Shown here piece by piece: positions 17,072 to 26,337 of a stretch of DNA of 64,000 bases. Source of the DNA: Pararhodobacter aggregans (GTDB lineage: Bacteria > Pseudomonadota > Alphaproteobacteria > Rhodobacterales > Rhodobacteraceae); NCBI RefSeq assembly GCF_003075525.1, contig NZ_QDDR01000003.1, positions 310,001 through 374,000 on the forward strand, given 5' to 3'. The notes beneath the pieces were generated by a model. It saw only the letters and a program-made list of their open reading frames with translations. It had not been told where the DNA came from and searched no databases. The translations under genes and the position numbers were made by a program. How positions within the stretch are numbered: the first letter of the stretch is position 1; each line of letters opens with the position of its first letter.

Positions 17072-18907
17072 ATGGCATTGTCTGATCTGATCCGGCCCTT
17101 CACCCCCGCCGAAGGCGAGCCGCCGCGCAGCCTGTGGTCCTTTTGCCGCTGGGCGCTGAAGGGCGCATGGCCGGGGATCTGGCTGGCGACGGTGATCTCG
17201 GCCGCCGGGGGCGTGACCGAGGTCGTCTCGGCCTGGGTCATGGGTCAGGTGGTGGACGCGGCCGTCGCCGGGGGCGCGGTGGATTTCGTGGCGCAGAACT
17301 GGCCGATGCTGGTGTTCTTCGCCGCCTTCTTCCTGCTGCTGCGGCCGCTGGCTTTCGGGTTGAACAGCGCCGCCAACTTCCTGCTGATCGCGCCGAACAT
17401 CGACCCCCTGGTCCTGTCGCGGCTGAACCGCTGGACCATGGGGCAGGACATCGTCTATTTCGACAATGATTTCGCCGGGCGGATCGCGCAGAAGCAGATC
17501 CAGACCGCGCGCGCCCTGACCGAAGTGGTGAGCGAGAGCATCAACACCGTGGCTTTCGCGCTGTCCTCGGTCATCGGCTCGGTGGCGCTGATGGCGGCGA
17601 TCGACTGGCGGCTGGGACTGGGGCTGCTGGTCTGGGCGGTGGGCTATCTGCTGCTGATCCGCCTTTTCATGCCCTATATCCGCAGCCGCGCCGGGGCACG
17701 GGCCGGGGCGCGGGCCATGGTCACCGGGCAGGTGGTGGACACGATCACCAACATCCGCACCGTGAAGCTGTTCGCCCACGCCCGGTTCGAGGACCGCAAC
17801 GCGCTGGACGCCATGGGCCGGTATCGCGAGCGGGTGATGGCCTACGGGCGCGTTTCCGCCACCTTCCGCATCTGCCTGATGCTGGTGGCGGGGTTGCTGC
17901 CCGTCGCGCTGGTCGGCGGCACGCTGGCGCTGTGGTCGGCGGGCGAGGCCTCGACCGGGGCCATCGTCGCGGCGGGGACCGTGGCGATCCGGCTGGCGCA
18001 GATGACCGGCTGGGTCAGCTTCACGCTGATGGGGATCTACGCCAATATCGGCGAGGTCGAGGACGGGATGCGGACCCTCGCCGTGCCGCATGCGCTGGTC
18101 GACGCGCCCGACGCCGCCGAGCTGCCGCCGGTGCTGGGCGAGGTGCATTTCGACGGGGTGAGCTTTGCCTATGGCCGCCGCTCGGGCGGGGTGGAGACGC
18201 TGGATCTGAGGATCGCGGCGGGTGAGCGGATCGGCATCGTCGGCCATTCGGGGGCGGGCAAATCGACCCTCGTCTCGCTGCTTTTGCGGCTCTATGACAC
18301 CGAAAAGGGCGCGGTCCGCATCGACGGGATCGACGTGAAGACCGTGACGCAGGAGAGCCTGCGCCGCCAGATCGGCATGGTCACGCAGGACACCGCCATG
18401 TTCAACCGCTCGGCCCGCGACAACATCCGCTACGGGCGGCCCGATGCCACCGAGGCCGAGGTCGAGGCCGCCGCCCGCGCCGCCGAGGCGCATGAGTTCA
18501 TCCTGGCGCTGACCGACAATGCCGGGCGCAAGGGCTATGACGCACAGCTGGGCGAGCGGGGGGTGCGGCTGTCCGGCGGGCAGCGGCAACGGATCGCCTT
18601 GGCGCGCGCCTTCCTGAAGGACGCGCCGATTCTGGTGCTGGACGAGGCGACCTCGGCCTTGGACAGCGAGGTCGAGGCCTCGATCCAGGGCACGCTGGCC
18701 GAGGTCATGGCCGGCAAGACCGTGCTGGCCATCGCCCACCGGCTGAGCACCATCGCGCGGATGGACCGGATCATCGTCCTTGACGAAGGGCGCATCGTCG
18801 AGGAAGGCACGCATGCGGAGCTGTTGGCGCGCGAGGGTCGCTATGCGCGCTATTGGGCGCGGCAATCGGGTGGCTTTCTGGGCGTCGACGAGGATGAAGA
18901 GGCGTGA
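17072..18907 (+). CDS. ABC exporter, transmembrane and ATPase domains fused (second half)
   Basis: This 611-residue half-transporter is a clear paralogue of the preceding one: the N-termini align (PPRSLWSF vs PPRRLWSF), as do YFDNDFAGRIAQK vs WFENDFAGRIANR and most of the ATPase. The ATPase has Walker A GHSGAGKST, LSGGQRQR and ILVLDEATSAL, and both halves keep complete catalytic motifs, so a heterodimer would have two working sites. The ATG is at 17072. It is followed without a gap by a VOC-family gene. Confidence 0.93.
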   Translation: MALSDLIRPFTPAEGEPPRSLWSFCRWALKGAWPGIWLATVISAAGGVTEVVSAWVMGQVVDAAVAGGAVDFVAQNWPMLVFFAAFFLLLRPLAFGLNSAANFLLIAPNIDPLVLSRLNRWTMGQDIVYFDNDFAGRIAQKQIQTARALTEVVSESINTVAFALSSVIGSVALMAAIDWRLGLGLLVWAVGYLLLIRLFMPYIRSRAGARAGARAMVTGQVVDTITNIRTVKLFAHARFEDRNALDAMGRYRERVMAYGRVSATFRICLMLVAGLLPVALVGGTLALWSAGEASTGAIVAAGTVAIRLAQMTGWVSFTLMGIYANIGEVEDGMRTLAVPHALVDAPDAAELPPVLGEVHFDGVSFAYGRRSGGVETLDLRIAAGERIGIVGHSGAGKSTLVSLLLRLYDTEKGAVRIDGIDVKTVTQESLRRQIGMVTQDTAMFNRSARDNIRYGRPDATEAEVEAAARAAEAHEFILALTDNAGRKGYDAQLGERGVRLSGGQRQRIALARAFLKDAPILVLDEATSALDSEVEASIQGTLAEVMAGKTVLAIAHRLSTIARMDRIIVLDEGRIVEEGTHAELLAREGRYARYWARQSGGFLGVDEDEEA

Positions 18908-19327
18908 ATGGATCTGGAAACCATCGGGGCGGCTGACTTCGGGCGCAGCCTGACGGGGCTGGGGCTGAACCTGCTGTGCCGCGATGTGCGGGGCATGGCG
19001 TCGTTCCTGGAGCGGGTGTTCGGGCTGGGGATCCACCGGCTGTCCGATGATTTCGCGCTGGTCCGGCACGGGGCGGTGCTGATCCAGCTGCATTCGGACG
19101 CGACCTTTGCCCGGCATCCGCTGCATGATCTGTTGCCCGAGAGCCCGCCACGCGGGGCCGGGGTGCAGCTTTACCTGTTCGGAATCGACCCTGACACTGC
19201 CGTTTCCCGCGCCGAGGCGCATGGCGGGATGGTGATCGAGCCGCCCGCCGACAAGCCGCACGGGCTGCGCGAGGCGACGATCCTGTCGCCCGAGGGTTAC
19301 GCCTTCAGCCCGGCGGTGCCGGCATGA
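18908..19327 (+). CDS. VOC (glyoxalase/bleomycin-resistance fold) protein
   Basis: This 139-residue protein shows LNLLCRDVRGMASFLERVFGL at the start and PPADKPHGLREATILSPEGY at the end, the two beta-alpha-beta-beta-beta modules of the vicinal oxygen chelate fold. The end motif, with a Glu metal ligand, is typical. The family includes glyoxalases, dioxygenases and antibiotic-binding proteins; the substrate cannot be told. It starts one base after the ABC gene stop and overlaps the next start by 4 bases. Confidence 0.85.
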   Translation: MDLETIGAADFGRSLTGLGLNLLCRDVRGMASFLERVFGLGIHRLSDDFALVRHGAVLIQLHSDATFARHPLHDLLPESPPRGAGVQLYLFGIDPDTAVSRAEAHGGMVIEPPADKPHGLREATILSPEGYAFSPAVPA

Positions 19328-20541
19328 CCGTGATCGAGCGGCTGAACCTGCGGGGCGAGGGCGTGGCGCCCGGGCTGATCGTGGCGCGGGCGCTGCCGGG
19401 CGAGGCGGTGGGCGGCGAGGCCCTGGATGGCCGGATCGCGCAGCCGAAGATCCTGACGCCCTCGCCCGACCGGGTGGCGGCGCCCTGCCGGCACTACAAG
19501 GCTTGCGGCGGCTGCGCCTTGCAACACGCATCGGATGCGTTCGTTCAGGACTGGAAGACCGGCGTCGTCCGGCAGGCGCTGGCCGGTCAGGGGCTGGAGG
19601 CGCCGTTTCGCCAGGCGCTGACCTCGCCCGCCGGGACGCGCAGGCGGGCCACGCTGGCCGGACGGCGGTTGAAGTCCGGCGCGCTGGTCGGCTTTCACGG
19701 GCGGGCCAGCGATACGGTGACGGCGATCCCGGGCTGCACGCTGCTGGACCCCGCGCTGGTCGCGGTGATCCCGGCGCTGGAGGCGCTGGTGACCGAGGGC
19801 GGCTCGCGCAAGGGTGAGGTGCGGCTGACCGTCACGCGCTACACCGAGGGGGTCGAGGTCTCGGTCGAGGAGGGCAAGCCCTTGGACCGCGACTTGCGCG
19901 TGAGCCTGCCGCAGATCGCCGGGGCGCATCGGCTGGCGCGGCTCGTGTGGAACGGCGAGGTGCTGTTGCAGGAGGCGCCGCCGAGCCTGACCATGGGCCG
20001 GGCCCGCGTCTCGCCCCCGCCCGGTGCCTTCCTGCAGGCCACACCGCAGGGCGAGGCCGCGCTGAAGGCGGCGGTCGTCGAGGCGGTGGGCAGCGCGAAG
20101 CAGGTGGTGGACCTGTTCGCGGGCTGCGGCACTTTCGCGCTGCCGCTGGCCGAAACCGCCGAGGTGCACGCGGTCGAGGGCGCGGCACCGATGCTGGCGG
20201 CGCTGGACCTCGGCTGGCGCAACGCGACGGGCCTGAAACGGGTCACGACCGAGGCACGCGACCTGTTCCGCCGCCCGCTGATGCCGGACGAGTTGAAACG
20301 CTTCGACGCCGCCGTCATCGACCCGCCGCGCGCCGGGGCCGAGGCGCAGGTGGCGGAACTGGCGCAGGCGGCGGTGCCGGTCATCGCCCATGTGTCCTGC
20401 AACCCGGTGACCTTTGCGCGCGACGCCAGGGCGCTGGTCGGCGCCGGCTACCGGCTGGATTGGGTGCAGGTGGTGGACCAGTTCCGCTGGTCGGCGCATG
20501 TCGAGCTTGTGGCGCGGTTCTCGCGGGCCCATATGGCGTAA
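19324..20541 (+). CDS. [4Fe-4S] class I SAM-dependent RNA (uracil-C5) methyltransferase
   Basis: This 405-residue protein belongs to the RlmC/RlmD/TrmA group. A Fe-S cluster is expected on C55, C61, C64 (PCRHYKACGGCALQH) and C138 (GCTLLD). The SAM site reads VVDLFAGCGTFALPL, and the catalytic cysteine is C359 in HVSCNPVTF. An N-terminal TRAM-like part is present. It would methylate a uridine of rRNA, probably 23S, but the position cannot be deduced. The start overlaps the VOC gene stop, so it is in the ABC-VOC operon. Confidence 0.92.
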   Translation: MTVIERLNLRGEGVAPGLIVARALPGEAVGGEALDGRIAQPKILTPSPDRVAAPCRHYKACGGCALQHASDAFVQDWKTGVVRQALAGQGLEAPFRQALTSPAGTRRRATLAGRRLKSGALVGFHGRASDTVTAIPGCTLLDPALVAVIPALEALVTEGGSRKGEVRLTVTRYTEGVEVSVEEGKPLDRDLRVSLPQIAGAHRLARLVWNGEVLLQEAPPSLTMGRARVSPPPGAFLQATPQGEAALKAAVVEAVGSAKQVVDLFAGCGTFALPLAETAEVHAVEGAAPMLAALDLGWRNATGLKRVTTEARDLFRRPLMPDELKRFDAAVIDPPRAGAEAQVAELAQAAVPVIAHVSCNPVTFARDARALVGAGYRLDWVQVVDQFRWSAHVELVARFSRAHMA

Positions 20542-20557
20542 AAACCATGGGGTTATC

Positions 20558-21331
20558 ATGTCCTTGAACGAACGCATCCTGGCGTTTCTCGACAGTCCTG
20601 CCGTGCGCAACGGCATCATCGCGGTGATCCTCCTGAACGCCGTCGTGCTGGGGATGGAGACCTCGGACAGCATCATGGCCTCGTTCGGGCCGCTGATCGT
20701 GGCGATCGACACGGCCTGCCTTGCGGTCTTCGTGGTCGAATTGACCCTGAAACTGGTGGCGCTGCGGCTGTCGTTCTTCCGCTCGGGCTGGAACCTGTTC
20801 GATTTCGTCATCGTCGGCATCGCCATCGTGCCGGGGGCGGGGAATTTCAGCGTGTTGCGGGCGCTCAGGGTGCTCAGGCTCCTGCGGGTGATCTCGGTCG
20901 CGCCGGCGCTGCGCCGGGTGGTCGAGGGCTTCGTGCGGGCCATCCCGGGCATGGGCTCGGTCATCCTGCTGATGGGGATGATCTTCTACATCTCGGCGGT
21001 GCTGGCGACGCAGCTGTTCGGCGCGGGCTTCCCGGAATGGTTCGGCGATCTCGGCGCCTCGACCTATTCGCTGTTCCAGATCATGACGCTGGAAAGCTGG
21101 TCGATGGGCATCGTCCGCCCGGTGATGGAGGTCTATCCCTACGCCTGGGCCTTCTTCGTGCCGTTCATCCTGGTCACCACCTTCGCGGTGGTGAACCTGC
21201 TGGTCGGCCTCATCGTCAATTCGATGCAGGACGCCCATAACGAGGAAAGCGACGCCCGCACCGACGAATACCGCGACGAAGTGCTGACGCGGCTGCGGGC
21301 CATCGAGGCCCGGCTGGAGCGCAACGAGTAA
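20558..21331 (+). CDS. Voltage-gated sodium channel (NaChBac/NavAb type)
   Basis: This 257-residue protein is a single-domain six-helix channel, and four copies should make the pore. The S4 voltage sensor has arginines at every third position (R101, R104, R107, R110). The selectivity filter is TLESWS at 177-182, as in NavAb and NavSp-type channels, and S6 reads TFAVVNLLVGLIVNSM. The C-terminus (EYRDEVLTRLRAIEARLERNE) looks like the tetramerising coiled coil. The start ATG 20558 gives the usual N-terminus. It is alone on its transcript or follows the RNA methyltransferase after 16 bases. Confidence 0.94.
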   Translation: MSLNERILAFLDSPAVRNGIIAVILLNAVVLGMETSDSIMASFGPLIVAIDTACLAVFVVELTLKLVALRLSFFRSGWNLFDFVIVGIAIVPGAGNFSVLRALRVLRLLRVISVAPALRRVVEGFVRAIPGMGSVILLMGMIFYISAVLATQLFGAGFPEWFGDLGASTYSLFQIMTLESWSMGIVRPVMEVYPYAWAFFVPFILVTTFAVVNLLVGLIVNSMQDAHNEESDARTDEYRDEVLTRLRAIEARLERNE

Positions 21332-21343
21332 GGGCCGGAGCCG

Positions 21344-22618
21344 TCAGGCGCCGTATTCGTAGACCGCGCAGCTCATATCGTCGGGGAAATCCTCGGACCC
21401 GTGCCAGCGCGCGAGTTCCCACATCAGCGCATCCAGCAGGCGGGTGCCGGTCAGATCGCCGAGATTGCGCAAGATCTCGGCCAGCCCCTCCTGCCCCAGC
21501 TCGACGCCGTCGGGATTGGGGCATTCGGTGATGCCGTCGGACAGGATCAGCAGCCGTTCGCCGGGCTCGAGCCGGGTTTCGAAGCCGGTATAGGTGGCCT
21601 CGTCCAGCAGGCCCACGGGCAGTCCGCCCTCGCCCAGCAGGCTGATCGAGCCGTCGCGGTGCTGGATGACCGGATAGGGGTGGCCCGCCTGCACCATGCG
21701 GATATGGCCGTTGGTGCGGTTGATCTCGGCATAGGCGAGGGTGGCGTAGCGCTCGGTCTGGATCTCCGACAGCATGAGGCGGTTCATCGCCGCCGCAACC
21801 TCGGCCGGGGGGCGGCCGACGGGGCCGTCGGGGCCCATGGTCACGGCGATGTTCTGGTCGGGCGTGGCACCCGACAGCAGGCCGTAAAGCCGCGCGGTCA
21901 GCAGCGCCGAGGTCACGCCATGGCCCGAGACGTCGATGCCGTAAAGCCCGGTCACGCCCGGCGAGACCTCGAAGAAACCGACCATATCGCCGCCGACATG
22001 CCCCGAGGAGCGCAGGATCAGGCTGACCTCCCCCTCCTCGTAGCGGTGGAAGCGTTCGCGCAGCAGCGATTGCTGGAGGTTCCGCGCCTCGACCAGATCG
22101 CGGTCCAGCGCGGCATAGAGGGTGCGCAGCCGGTCCAACGTCTCGCTCAGCAGGGCGTTGTTGCCGCGCAGCGCGCGTTCCATGGCCAGCACCCGCTCCC
22201 CGGCGTTGATCCGGGCCCGCAATTCGCCCTGATCCAGCGGCTTGGTCAGGAAATCGTCGGCGCCGACATCCAGCCCTTCGGCCACCGCGCCCTTGTCGGA
22301 TTTCGAGGTGAGCAGGATGAAATAGACGTAGCGGTCGCTGGGCAGGGCCCGCAGCGCGCGGCAGAACTCGATCCCGGTCATCCCCGGCATCATCCAGTCC
22401 GACAGCACCAGATCGATATTCTGGCGGCTGCACAGCTCCAGCGCCTTGGCGCCGCAATCGGCGTGGTGCACGATGAATCCGTGCCCGCGAAGACCGGCCT
22501 CGACAATCATGCGCTGGGCGCGCGAATCATCGACGATCAGAACATGCCTGATGGCCCGCTCGGACGACGCGATACGCGCAGTCGGGGCATCGGCCGAGGG
22601 GAACGCAATGGAAGACAC
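21344..22618 (-). CDS. Response regulator fused to SpoIIE/RsbU-type serine phosphatase
   Basis: The 424-residue protein has a receiver domain (VLIVDDSRAQR; phosphoacceptor D74 in LVLSDWMMPG; KPL switch lysine), a coiled linker of about 50 residues, and a PP2C-like SpoIIE domain (GGDMVGFFEV, GIDVSGHGVTSALL, LLILSDGITE, DDMSCAVYEY). Such proteins dephosphorylate anti-sigma-factor antagonists when their receiver is phosphorylated. I chose GTG 22618, which has an AAGGTG ribosome binding site, over the upstream TTG at 22669. It is divergent from an Hpt gene that could supply the phosphate. Confidence 0.93.
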   Translation of the reverse strand: MSSIAFPSADAPTARIASSERAIRHVLIVDDSRAQRMIVEAGLRGHGFIVHHADCGAKALELCSRQNIDLVLSDWMMPGMTGIEFCRALRALPSDRYVYFILLTSKSDKGAVAEGLDVGADDFLTKPLDQGELRARINAGERVLAMERALRGNNALLSETLDRLRTLYAALDRDLVEARNLQQSLLRERFHRYEEGEVSLILRSSGHVGGDMVGFFEVSPGVTGLYGIDVSGHGVTSALLTARLYGLLSGATPDQNIAVTMGPDGPVGRPPAEVAAAMNRLMLSEIQTERYATLAYAEINRTNGHIRMVQAGHPYPVIQHRDGSISLLGEGGLPVGLLDEATYTGFETRLEPGERLLILSDGITECPNPDGVELGQEGLAEILRNLGDLTGTRLLDALMWELARWHGSEDFPDDMSCAVYEYGA

Positions 22619-22664
22619 AGGGCACCTTGGATAGCCGTTGCGCCAGTTGAGCCGCAAATTGATT

Positions 22665-22689
22665 AACAACTATTAAACCGCCAGTTGTT
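22665..22689. promoter_or_regulatory. Inverted repeat in the promoter region between the phosphatase and Hpt genes
   Basis: AACAACT (22665-22671) and AGTTGTT (22683-22689) are perfect 7-bp arms with an 11-base AT-rich spacer. The repeat sits 46 bases before the GTG of the phosphatase gene and 75 bases before the Hpt ATG, so it could be an operator for both. It is the only AT-rich stretch nearby and probably marks promoters. Confidence 0.45.
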
Positions 22690-22764
22690 TTTCTACTCTT
22701 TTCGGCGTTAGGATTTCACTCAAAGGTTGATACCCAAACTCAGACGATCGAATGGAGACAGGCC

Positions 22765-23091
22765 ATGATCGATTGGAATCAGGTTGATGAGTTGCGTTCC
22801 GACATGGGCGACGCTTTTGGCGAGGTCGTCGAGGTTTTCCTGCAGGAAGTCGATGACGCCCTGCTGCGCCTGAGCCAGCAGGAGGTGGGGCCGGACATGG
22901 CCGCCGATCTTCATTTCCTCAAGGGGGCCGCGCTGAATCTGGGCTTTTCCAGCTTCGCCGCGCTCTGCGCCGAGGGCGAGACGCTGGCCAATGACGGCCG
23001 GGCCGAGCAGATCAATCTGGCCCGCGTCCTTGGCAGCTATCGCGACTCGCGGGACGCGTTCCTGTCAGGACTGGCCCGCCGCGCCGCCTGA
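22765..23091 (+). CDS. Hpt-domain phosphotransfer protein
   Basis: This 108-residue all-helical protein carries the histidine phosphotransfer motif DLHFLKGAALNLGF with the phosphorylated histidine at H50. It has no kinase domain, so it relays phosphate between a hybrid kinase and a receiver. The divergent neighbour is a receiver/SpoIIE phosphatase, a likely partner. The start ATG 22765 follows a GGAGACAGGCC leader. Confidence 0.9.
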   Translation: MIDWNQVDELRSDMGDAFGEVVEVFLQEVDDALLRLSQQEVGPDMAADLHFLKGAALNLGFSSFAALCAEGETLANDGRAEQINLARVLGSYRDSRDAFLSGLARRAA

Positions 23092-23120
23092 GTCGTTCTC
23101 CGGAACGCACCAATCCCCGC

Positions 23121-24368
23121 TCAAAGCAGGAAATTGGCCAGCGTCTCGTCGATCGTCACATCGCGGAAGTCGAAACCGGCTGTTTCCATCCGCGCAAAGA
23201 GGCTGCGGATGTTCTCGGCCCGTGTCGTCTCGATCCCGATCAGGACGGTGCCGAAGTTGCGCGCCGATTTCTTGAGGTATTCGAAGCGGGCGATGTCGTC
23301 CTCGGGTCCGAGGATCTCCAAGAAATCGCGCAGGGCGCCGGGACGCTGCGGCAGACGCAGGATGAAATACTTCTTGGTCCCGGCGAAGCGCATGGCGCGT
23401 TCCTTGACCTCGGGCAGACGCTCGAAATCGAAATTCCCGCCCGAGGTCAGGCAGACCACCGTCTTGCCCCGGATCTGGTCCTGAAGATCGGGCAGCGCGT
23501 CGATCGACAGCGCCCCCGCGGGTTCCAGAACGATCCCCTCGACGTTCAGCATCTCCAGCATCGTCACGCAGATCCGGTCCTCGGGCGCGAGCAGCACTTG
23601 CGAGGGGTCGGCGTCCTTCAGCGTGGCGAAGGGCCGCGCGCCGATCCGGGCCACGGCCGCGCCATCGACGAAACTGTCGACGCGCGGCAGCGTCACCGGC
23701 GCGCCAGCCTTCAGCGCGGCGGTCAGGCTGGGACCGCCGAGCGGCTCGACATAGCGGAAGGCCGGCGGGGTGCCCAGCGCCTCGAAATAGCGCTTCACGC
23801 CCGCGGCCAGCCCGCCGCCGCCCACCGGCAGGACCAGCATGTCGGGCGCCCGGCCCAGCTGGTCCATGATCTCGACCCCGACGCTGGCCTGACCCTCGAT
23901 CACGTCATCGTCATCGAAGGGCGAGAGGAAATGCGCCCCGACCTCGGCGCAGAAGGCCTGCGCCGCAGCCAGCGACTGGTCGAAGTAATCCCCGGTCAGC
24001 CGGATCTCGACCTGATCGCCGCCGAAGATGCGGGTCTTGTCGATCTTCTGCCGGGGCGTGGTCACCGGCATGAAGATCACCCCCCGGCGGCCGAAATGCC
24101 GGCAGGCATAGGCCACGCCCTGCGCATGATTCCCGGCCGAGGCACAGACAAAGACCTCCTGCGCCGGGGTGTCGTCCAGCACCCGGCGCATGGCGTTGAA
24201 GGCGCCGCGGATCTTGTAGCTGCGCACCGGCGTCAGATCCTCGCGCTTGAGCCAGATCTCGGCCCCGAAGCGGTTCGAGAGATGGTCGTTGCGCTGCAGG
24301 GGCGTCGGCTCGAAGAGCTGGCGCAACTGGTCGGCGGCGGTGCGGGCAGAGGTCAGGATATCGCGCAT
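23121..24368 (-). CDS. ilvA: Threonine ammonia-lyase (threonine dehydratase)
   Basis: This 415-residue PLP enzyme converts threonine to 2-oxobutanoate, the entry to isoleucine synthesis. The PLP lysine is K52 in VRSYKIRGAF; the phosphate-binding loop is VGGGGLAAGV; and CASAGNHAQGVAY is the substrate loop. The C-terminal part (KYFILRLPQRPGALRDFLE) is a single ACT-like regulatory domain, shorter than in E. coli IlvA, as is common in Alphaproteobacteria. It is convergent with the Hpt gene across a 29-base gap and divergent from a lipoprotein gene. Confidence 0.94.
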   Translation of the reverse strand: MRDILTSARTAADQLRQLFEPTPLQRNDHLSNRFGAEIWLKREDLTPVRSYKIRGAFNAMRRVLDDTPAQEVFVCASAGNHAQGVAYACRHFGRRGVIFMPVTTPRQKIDKTRIFGGDQVEIRLTGDYFDQSLAAAQAFCAEVGAHFLSPFDDDDVIEGQASVGVEIMDQLGRAPDMLVLPVGGGGLAAGVKRYFEALGTPPAFRYVEPLGGPSLTAALKAGAPVTLPRVDSFVDGAAVARIGARPFATLKDADPSQVLLAPEDRICVTMLEMLNVEGIVLEPAGALSIDALPDLQDQIRGKTVVCLTSGGNFDFERLPEVKERAMRFAGTKKYFILRLPQRPGALRDFLEILGPEDDIARFEYLKKSARNFGTVLIGIETTRAENIRSLFARMETAGFDFRDVTIDETLANFLL

Positions 24369-24481
24369 GTCCCCCCTTACTGTGCAACCCCTGCCACGGC
24401 CAAGCGAGAAGTGCGCCGCCCCCGATGACGCGCTGCCCGGGCTCGTGTATCAAGGCGTGACGCTTCTTGCTGGACGACCCG

Positions 24482-25678
24482 ATGCGCCGTTTCCTGCCTG
24501 CCCTTCTGCTGCTGCTGCTTGCTGCCTGTCAGGTGCGCGAGCAGGTCGATTTCCTGCAAAGCCCCGGCGTCGGCAATGCCTTGCGGCCGGTTCTGGTCGG
24601 CACGACGCGCGGCGCCGACCCGAATCAGCCGGTCCCGGGGTGGGAGCGCAATCCGCAGGTCACCTATGGCCGCTATGTCGTCTCGATCCCGCCGGACCGC
24701 GAGGTCGGCACCATTCCGCGCCAGCGCCCGCGGCAGGTCGCCGATCCCGAGCGGCATTTCATGCTGGCGGAATCGGTGCAGGAGACGCCCGCGGAATTCG
24801 TCGCCGCGCTGCGGGCGGAACTGGCGCAGCAGCCCAGCAACCAGCACGAGGCCGTGGTCTTCATCCACGGCTTCAACACCGCCTTCATCGAGGGGGTCTA
24901 CCGCACGGCGCAGCTGGATTACGACCTGCGCATCCCGGGTGTGATGCTGCATTATTCCTGGCCCTCGCTGGGGGCGCCGCTGGCCTATGCCCATGACCGC
25001 GACAGCGCGCTCTTCGCCCGGGACGGGCTGATCGACATGCTGCACCAGGTCCGGCAGGCGGGGCCGCGGCGCATCATCCTGATGGCGCATTCCATGGGCT
25101 CGCATCTGCTGATGGAGACCCTGCGCCAGATGGCGCTGACCCGCGATCCGACGCTGCGCCAGATCGGCGGGGTGATCCTGATCTCGCCCGATGTGGATGT
25201 CGAACTCTTCCGCCAGCAGGTGCGCACCATCGGCACCCTGCCCGAACCCTTCCTGATCATCACCTCGCAGCGCGACCGCATCCTGGCGCTGTCGGCCAGC
25301 CTGACCGGCGAACGCTCGCGGCTGGGCAACCTGCCCGACGCCACCGCGGTCGAGGGGCTGGGCGTCACGCTGGTCGATGTCAGCGCCTTCGGTCAGGGGT
25401 CCGGGCATTTCACCGCCGGGTCCTCGCCGGCGCTGATCGGGCTTCTGGACCAGATGAACGCGCTGAACGTGGCGCTGGGGTCCGAGAACGCGGGTTCCGT
25501 GCCGCTGCTGCCCGCCACCATCCTGACGCTGCAAAGCACGACCGAGGTGATCCTGACCCCCTTCACCGAGATTTCGGGCGAAGTCACCGGCAACAACCGC
25601 AACCCGCGGGCGGTGATGCCCTGGTGGCTGAGGAATTTCGTGGCCGGGGGACACGCGCTGCAGGATACCGCCCGCTAA
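24482..25678 (+). CDS. Alpha/beta-hydrolase lipoprotein, DUF900 family
   Basis: This 398-residue protein starts with a lipoprotein signal (LLLAACQ, lipid Cys at 16). The hydrolase fold shows VFIHGFNTAFIEGVYRTAQ, the nucleophile elbow LMAHSMGSHLLME and a late DxxxF-GxGHF segment. Proteins of this DUF900 group are predicted esterases or lipases; no substrate is established. ATG 24482 was chosen over a TTG five codons upstream because it puts the signal peptide at the very start. The stop overlaps the convergent Smr gene by 4 bases. Confidence 0.9.
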   Translation: MRRFLPALLLLLLAACQVREQVDFLQSPGVGNALRPVLVGTTRGADPNQPVPGWERNPQVTYGRYVVSIPPDREVGTIPRQRPRQVADPERHFMLAESVQETPAEFVAALRAELAQQPSNQHEAVVFIHGFNTAFIEGVYRTAQLDYDLRIPGVMLHYSWPSLGAPLAYAHDRDSALFARDGLIDMLHQVRQAGPRRIILMAHSMGSHLLMETLRQMALTRDPTLRQIGGVILISPDVDVELFRQQVRTIGTLPEPFLIITSQRDRILALSASLTGERSRLGNLPDATAVEGLGVTLVDVSAFGQGSGHFTAGSSPALIGLLDQMNALNVALGSENAGSVPLLPATILTLQSTTEVILTPFTEISGEVTGNNRNPRAVMPWWLRNFVAGGHALQDTAR

Positions 25679-26322
25679 CGGCGCTTGCGCAGATAGATGT
25701 AATAGGCGCCGGTCCCGCCGTGGCTGCGGTGGGCCTCGCGCACCTCCATCACCAGGGCGTTCAGGGGCGGCAGGCGCAGCCAGTGCGGGACCTCATGCTT
25801 GAGGATCCCGGCGCGGACGGGCATCGGCGCGACATGGTCGGGGCCGGGCTTGCGCCCCTTGCCGGTGATGACCAGCACCAGCCTCAGCCCCCGCGCATGG
25901 GCCGAGATCAGAAAGCCGTTCAGCGCCGAATGCGCCTCGGCCACGGTCATGCCGTGCAGGTCGATGCGGGATTCGGGGTCCAGCTTGCCGCGGGTCATGC
26001 TGCGGTGCAGGTTGCGGTCCATCCGCACCGGCTCCTTCGCCAGACGCTCGCTGACTGTTTCGGCCAGATCCAGCCGCACGGGCGGCGGGCTGGCGCGCCC
26101 ACTCAGGGCCGCGGGCGGGATCGGCAGGGCGCGCGGCGGGGCCTTGCCCTTGGCCTTGGCTGGCGGGACGGGCGGATCGGAAAACGGCGCCCTGGGGTCA
26201 GGCGCCGTTGCAGGGGGGGTGGGGTCGTCGGGCAGCTCGCCTGACAGGCTGAGCCGCCGGGCGCTGCGCGCCACACGCTGCCAGAGCTCGCGCTCGTCGT
26301 CGGTCAGGCGGCGGCGCGGCAC
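25675..26322 (-). CDS. Smr-domain protein (MutS2-like endonuclease domain)
   Basis: This 215-residue protein has a Pro/Ala-rich N-terminal half and a C-terminal Smr domain with SRIDLHGMTVAEAH, LVLVITGKGRKPG and HRSHGGTGAYYIYLRKRR, the three motifs of the family. Stand-alone Smr proteins bind or nick nucleic acid and some take part in ribosome rescue. It lies 15 bases downstream of the Tim44-like gene and is probably cotranscribed with it. Confidence 0.92.
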   Translation of the reverse strand: MPRRRLTDDERELWQRVARSARRLSLSGELPDDPTPPATAPDPRAPFSDPPVPPAKAKGKAPPRALPIPPAALSGRASPPPVRLDLAETVSERLAKEPVRMDRNLHRSMTRGKLDPESRIDLHGMTVAEAHSALNGFLISAHARGLRLVLVITGKGRKPGPDHVAPMPVRAGILKHEVPHWLRLPPLNALVMEVREAHRSHGGTGAYYIYLRKRR

Positions 26323-26337
26323 GGCGCGGACCCGGGA

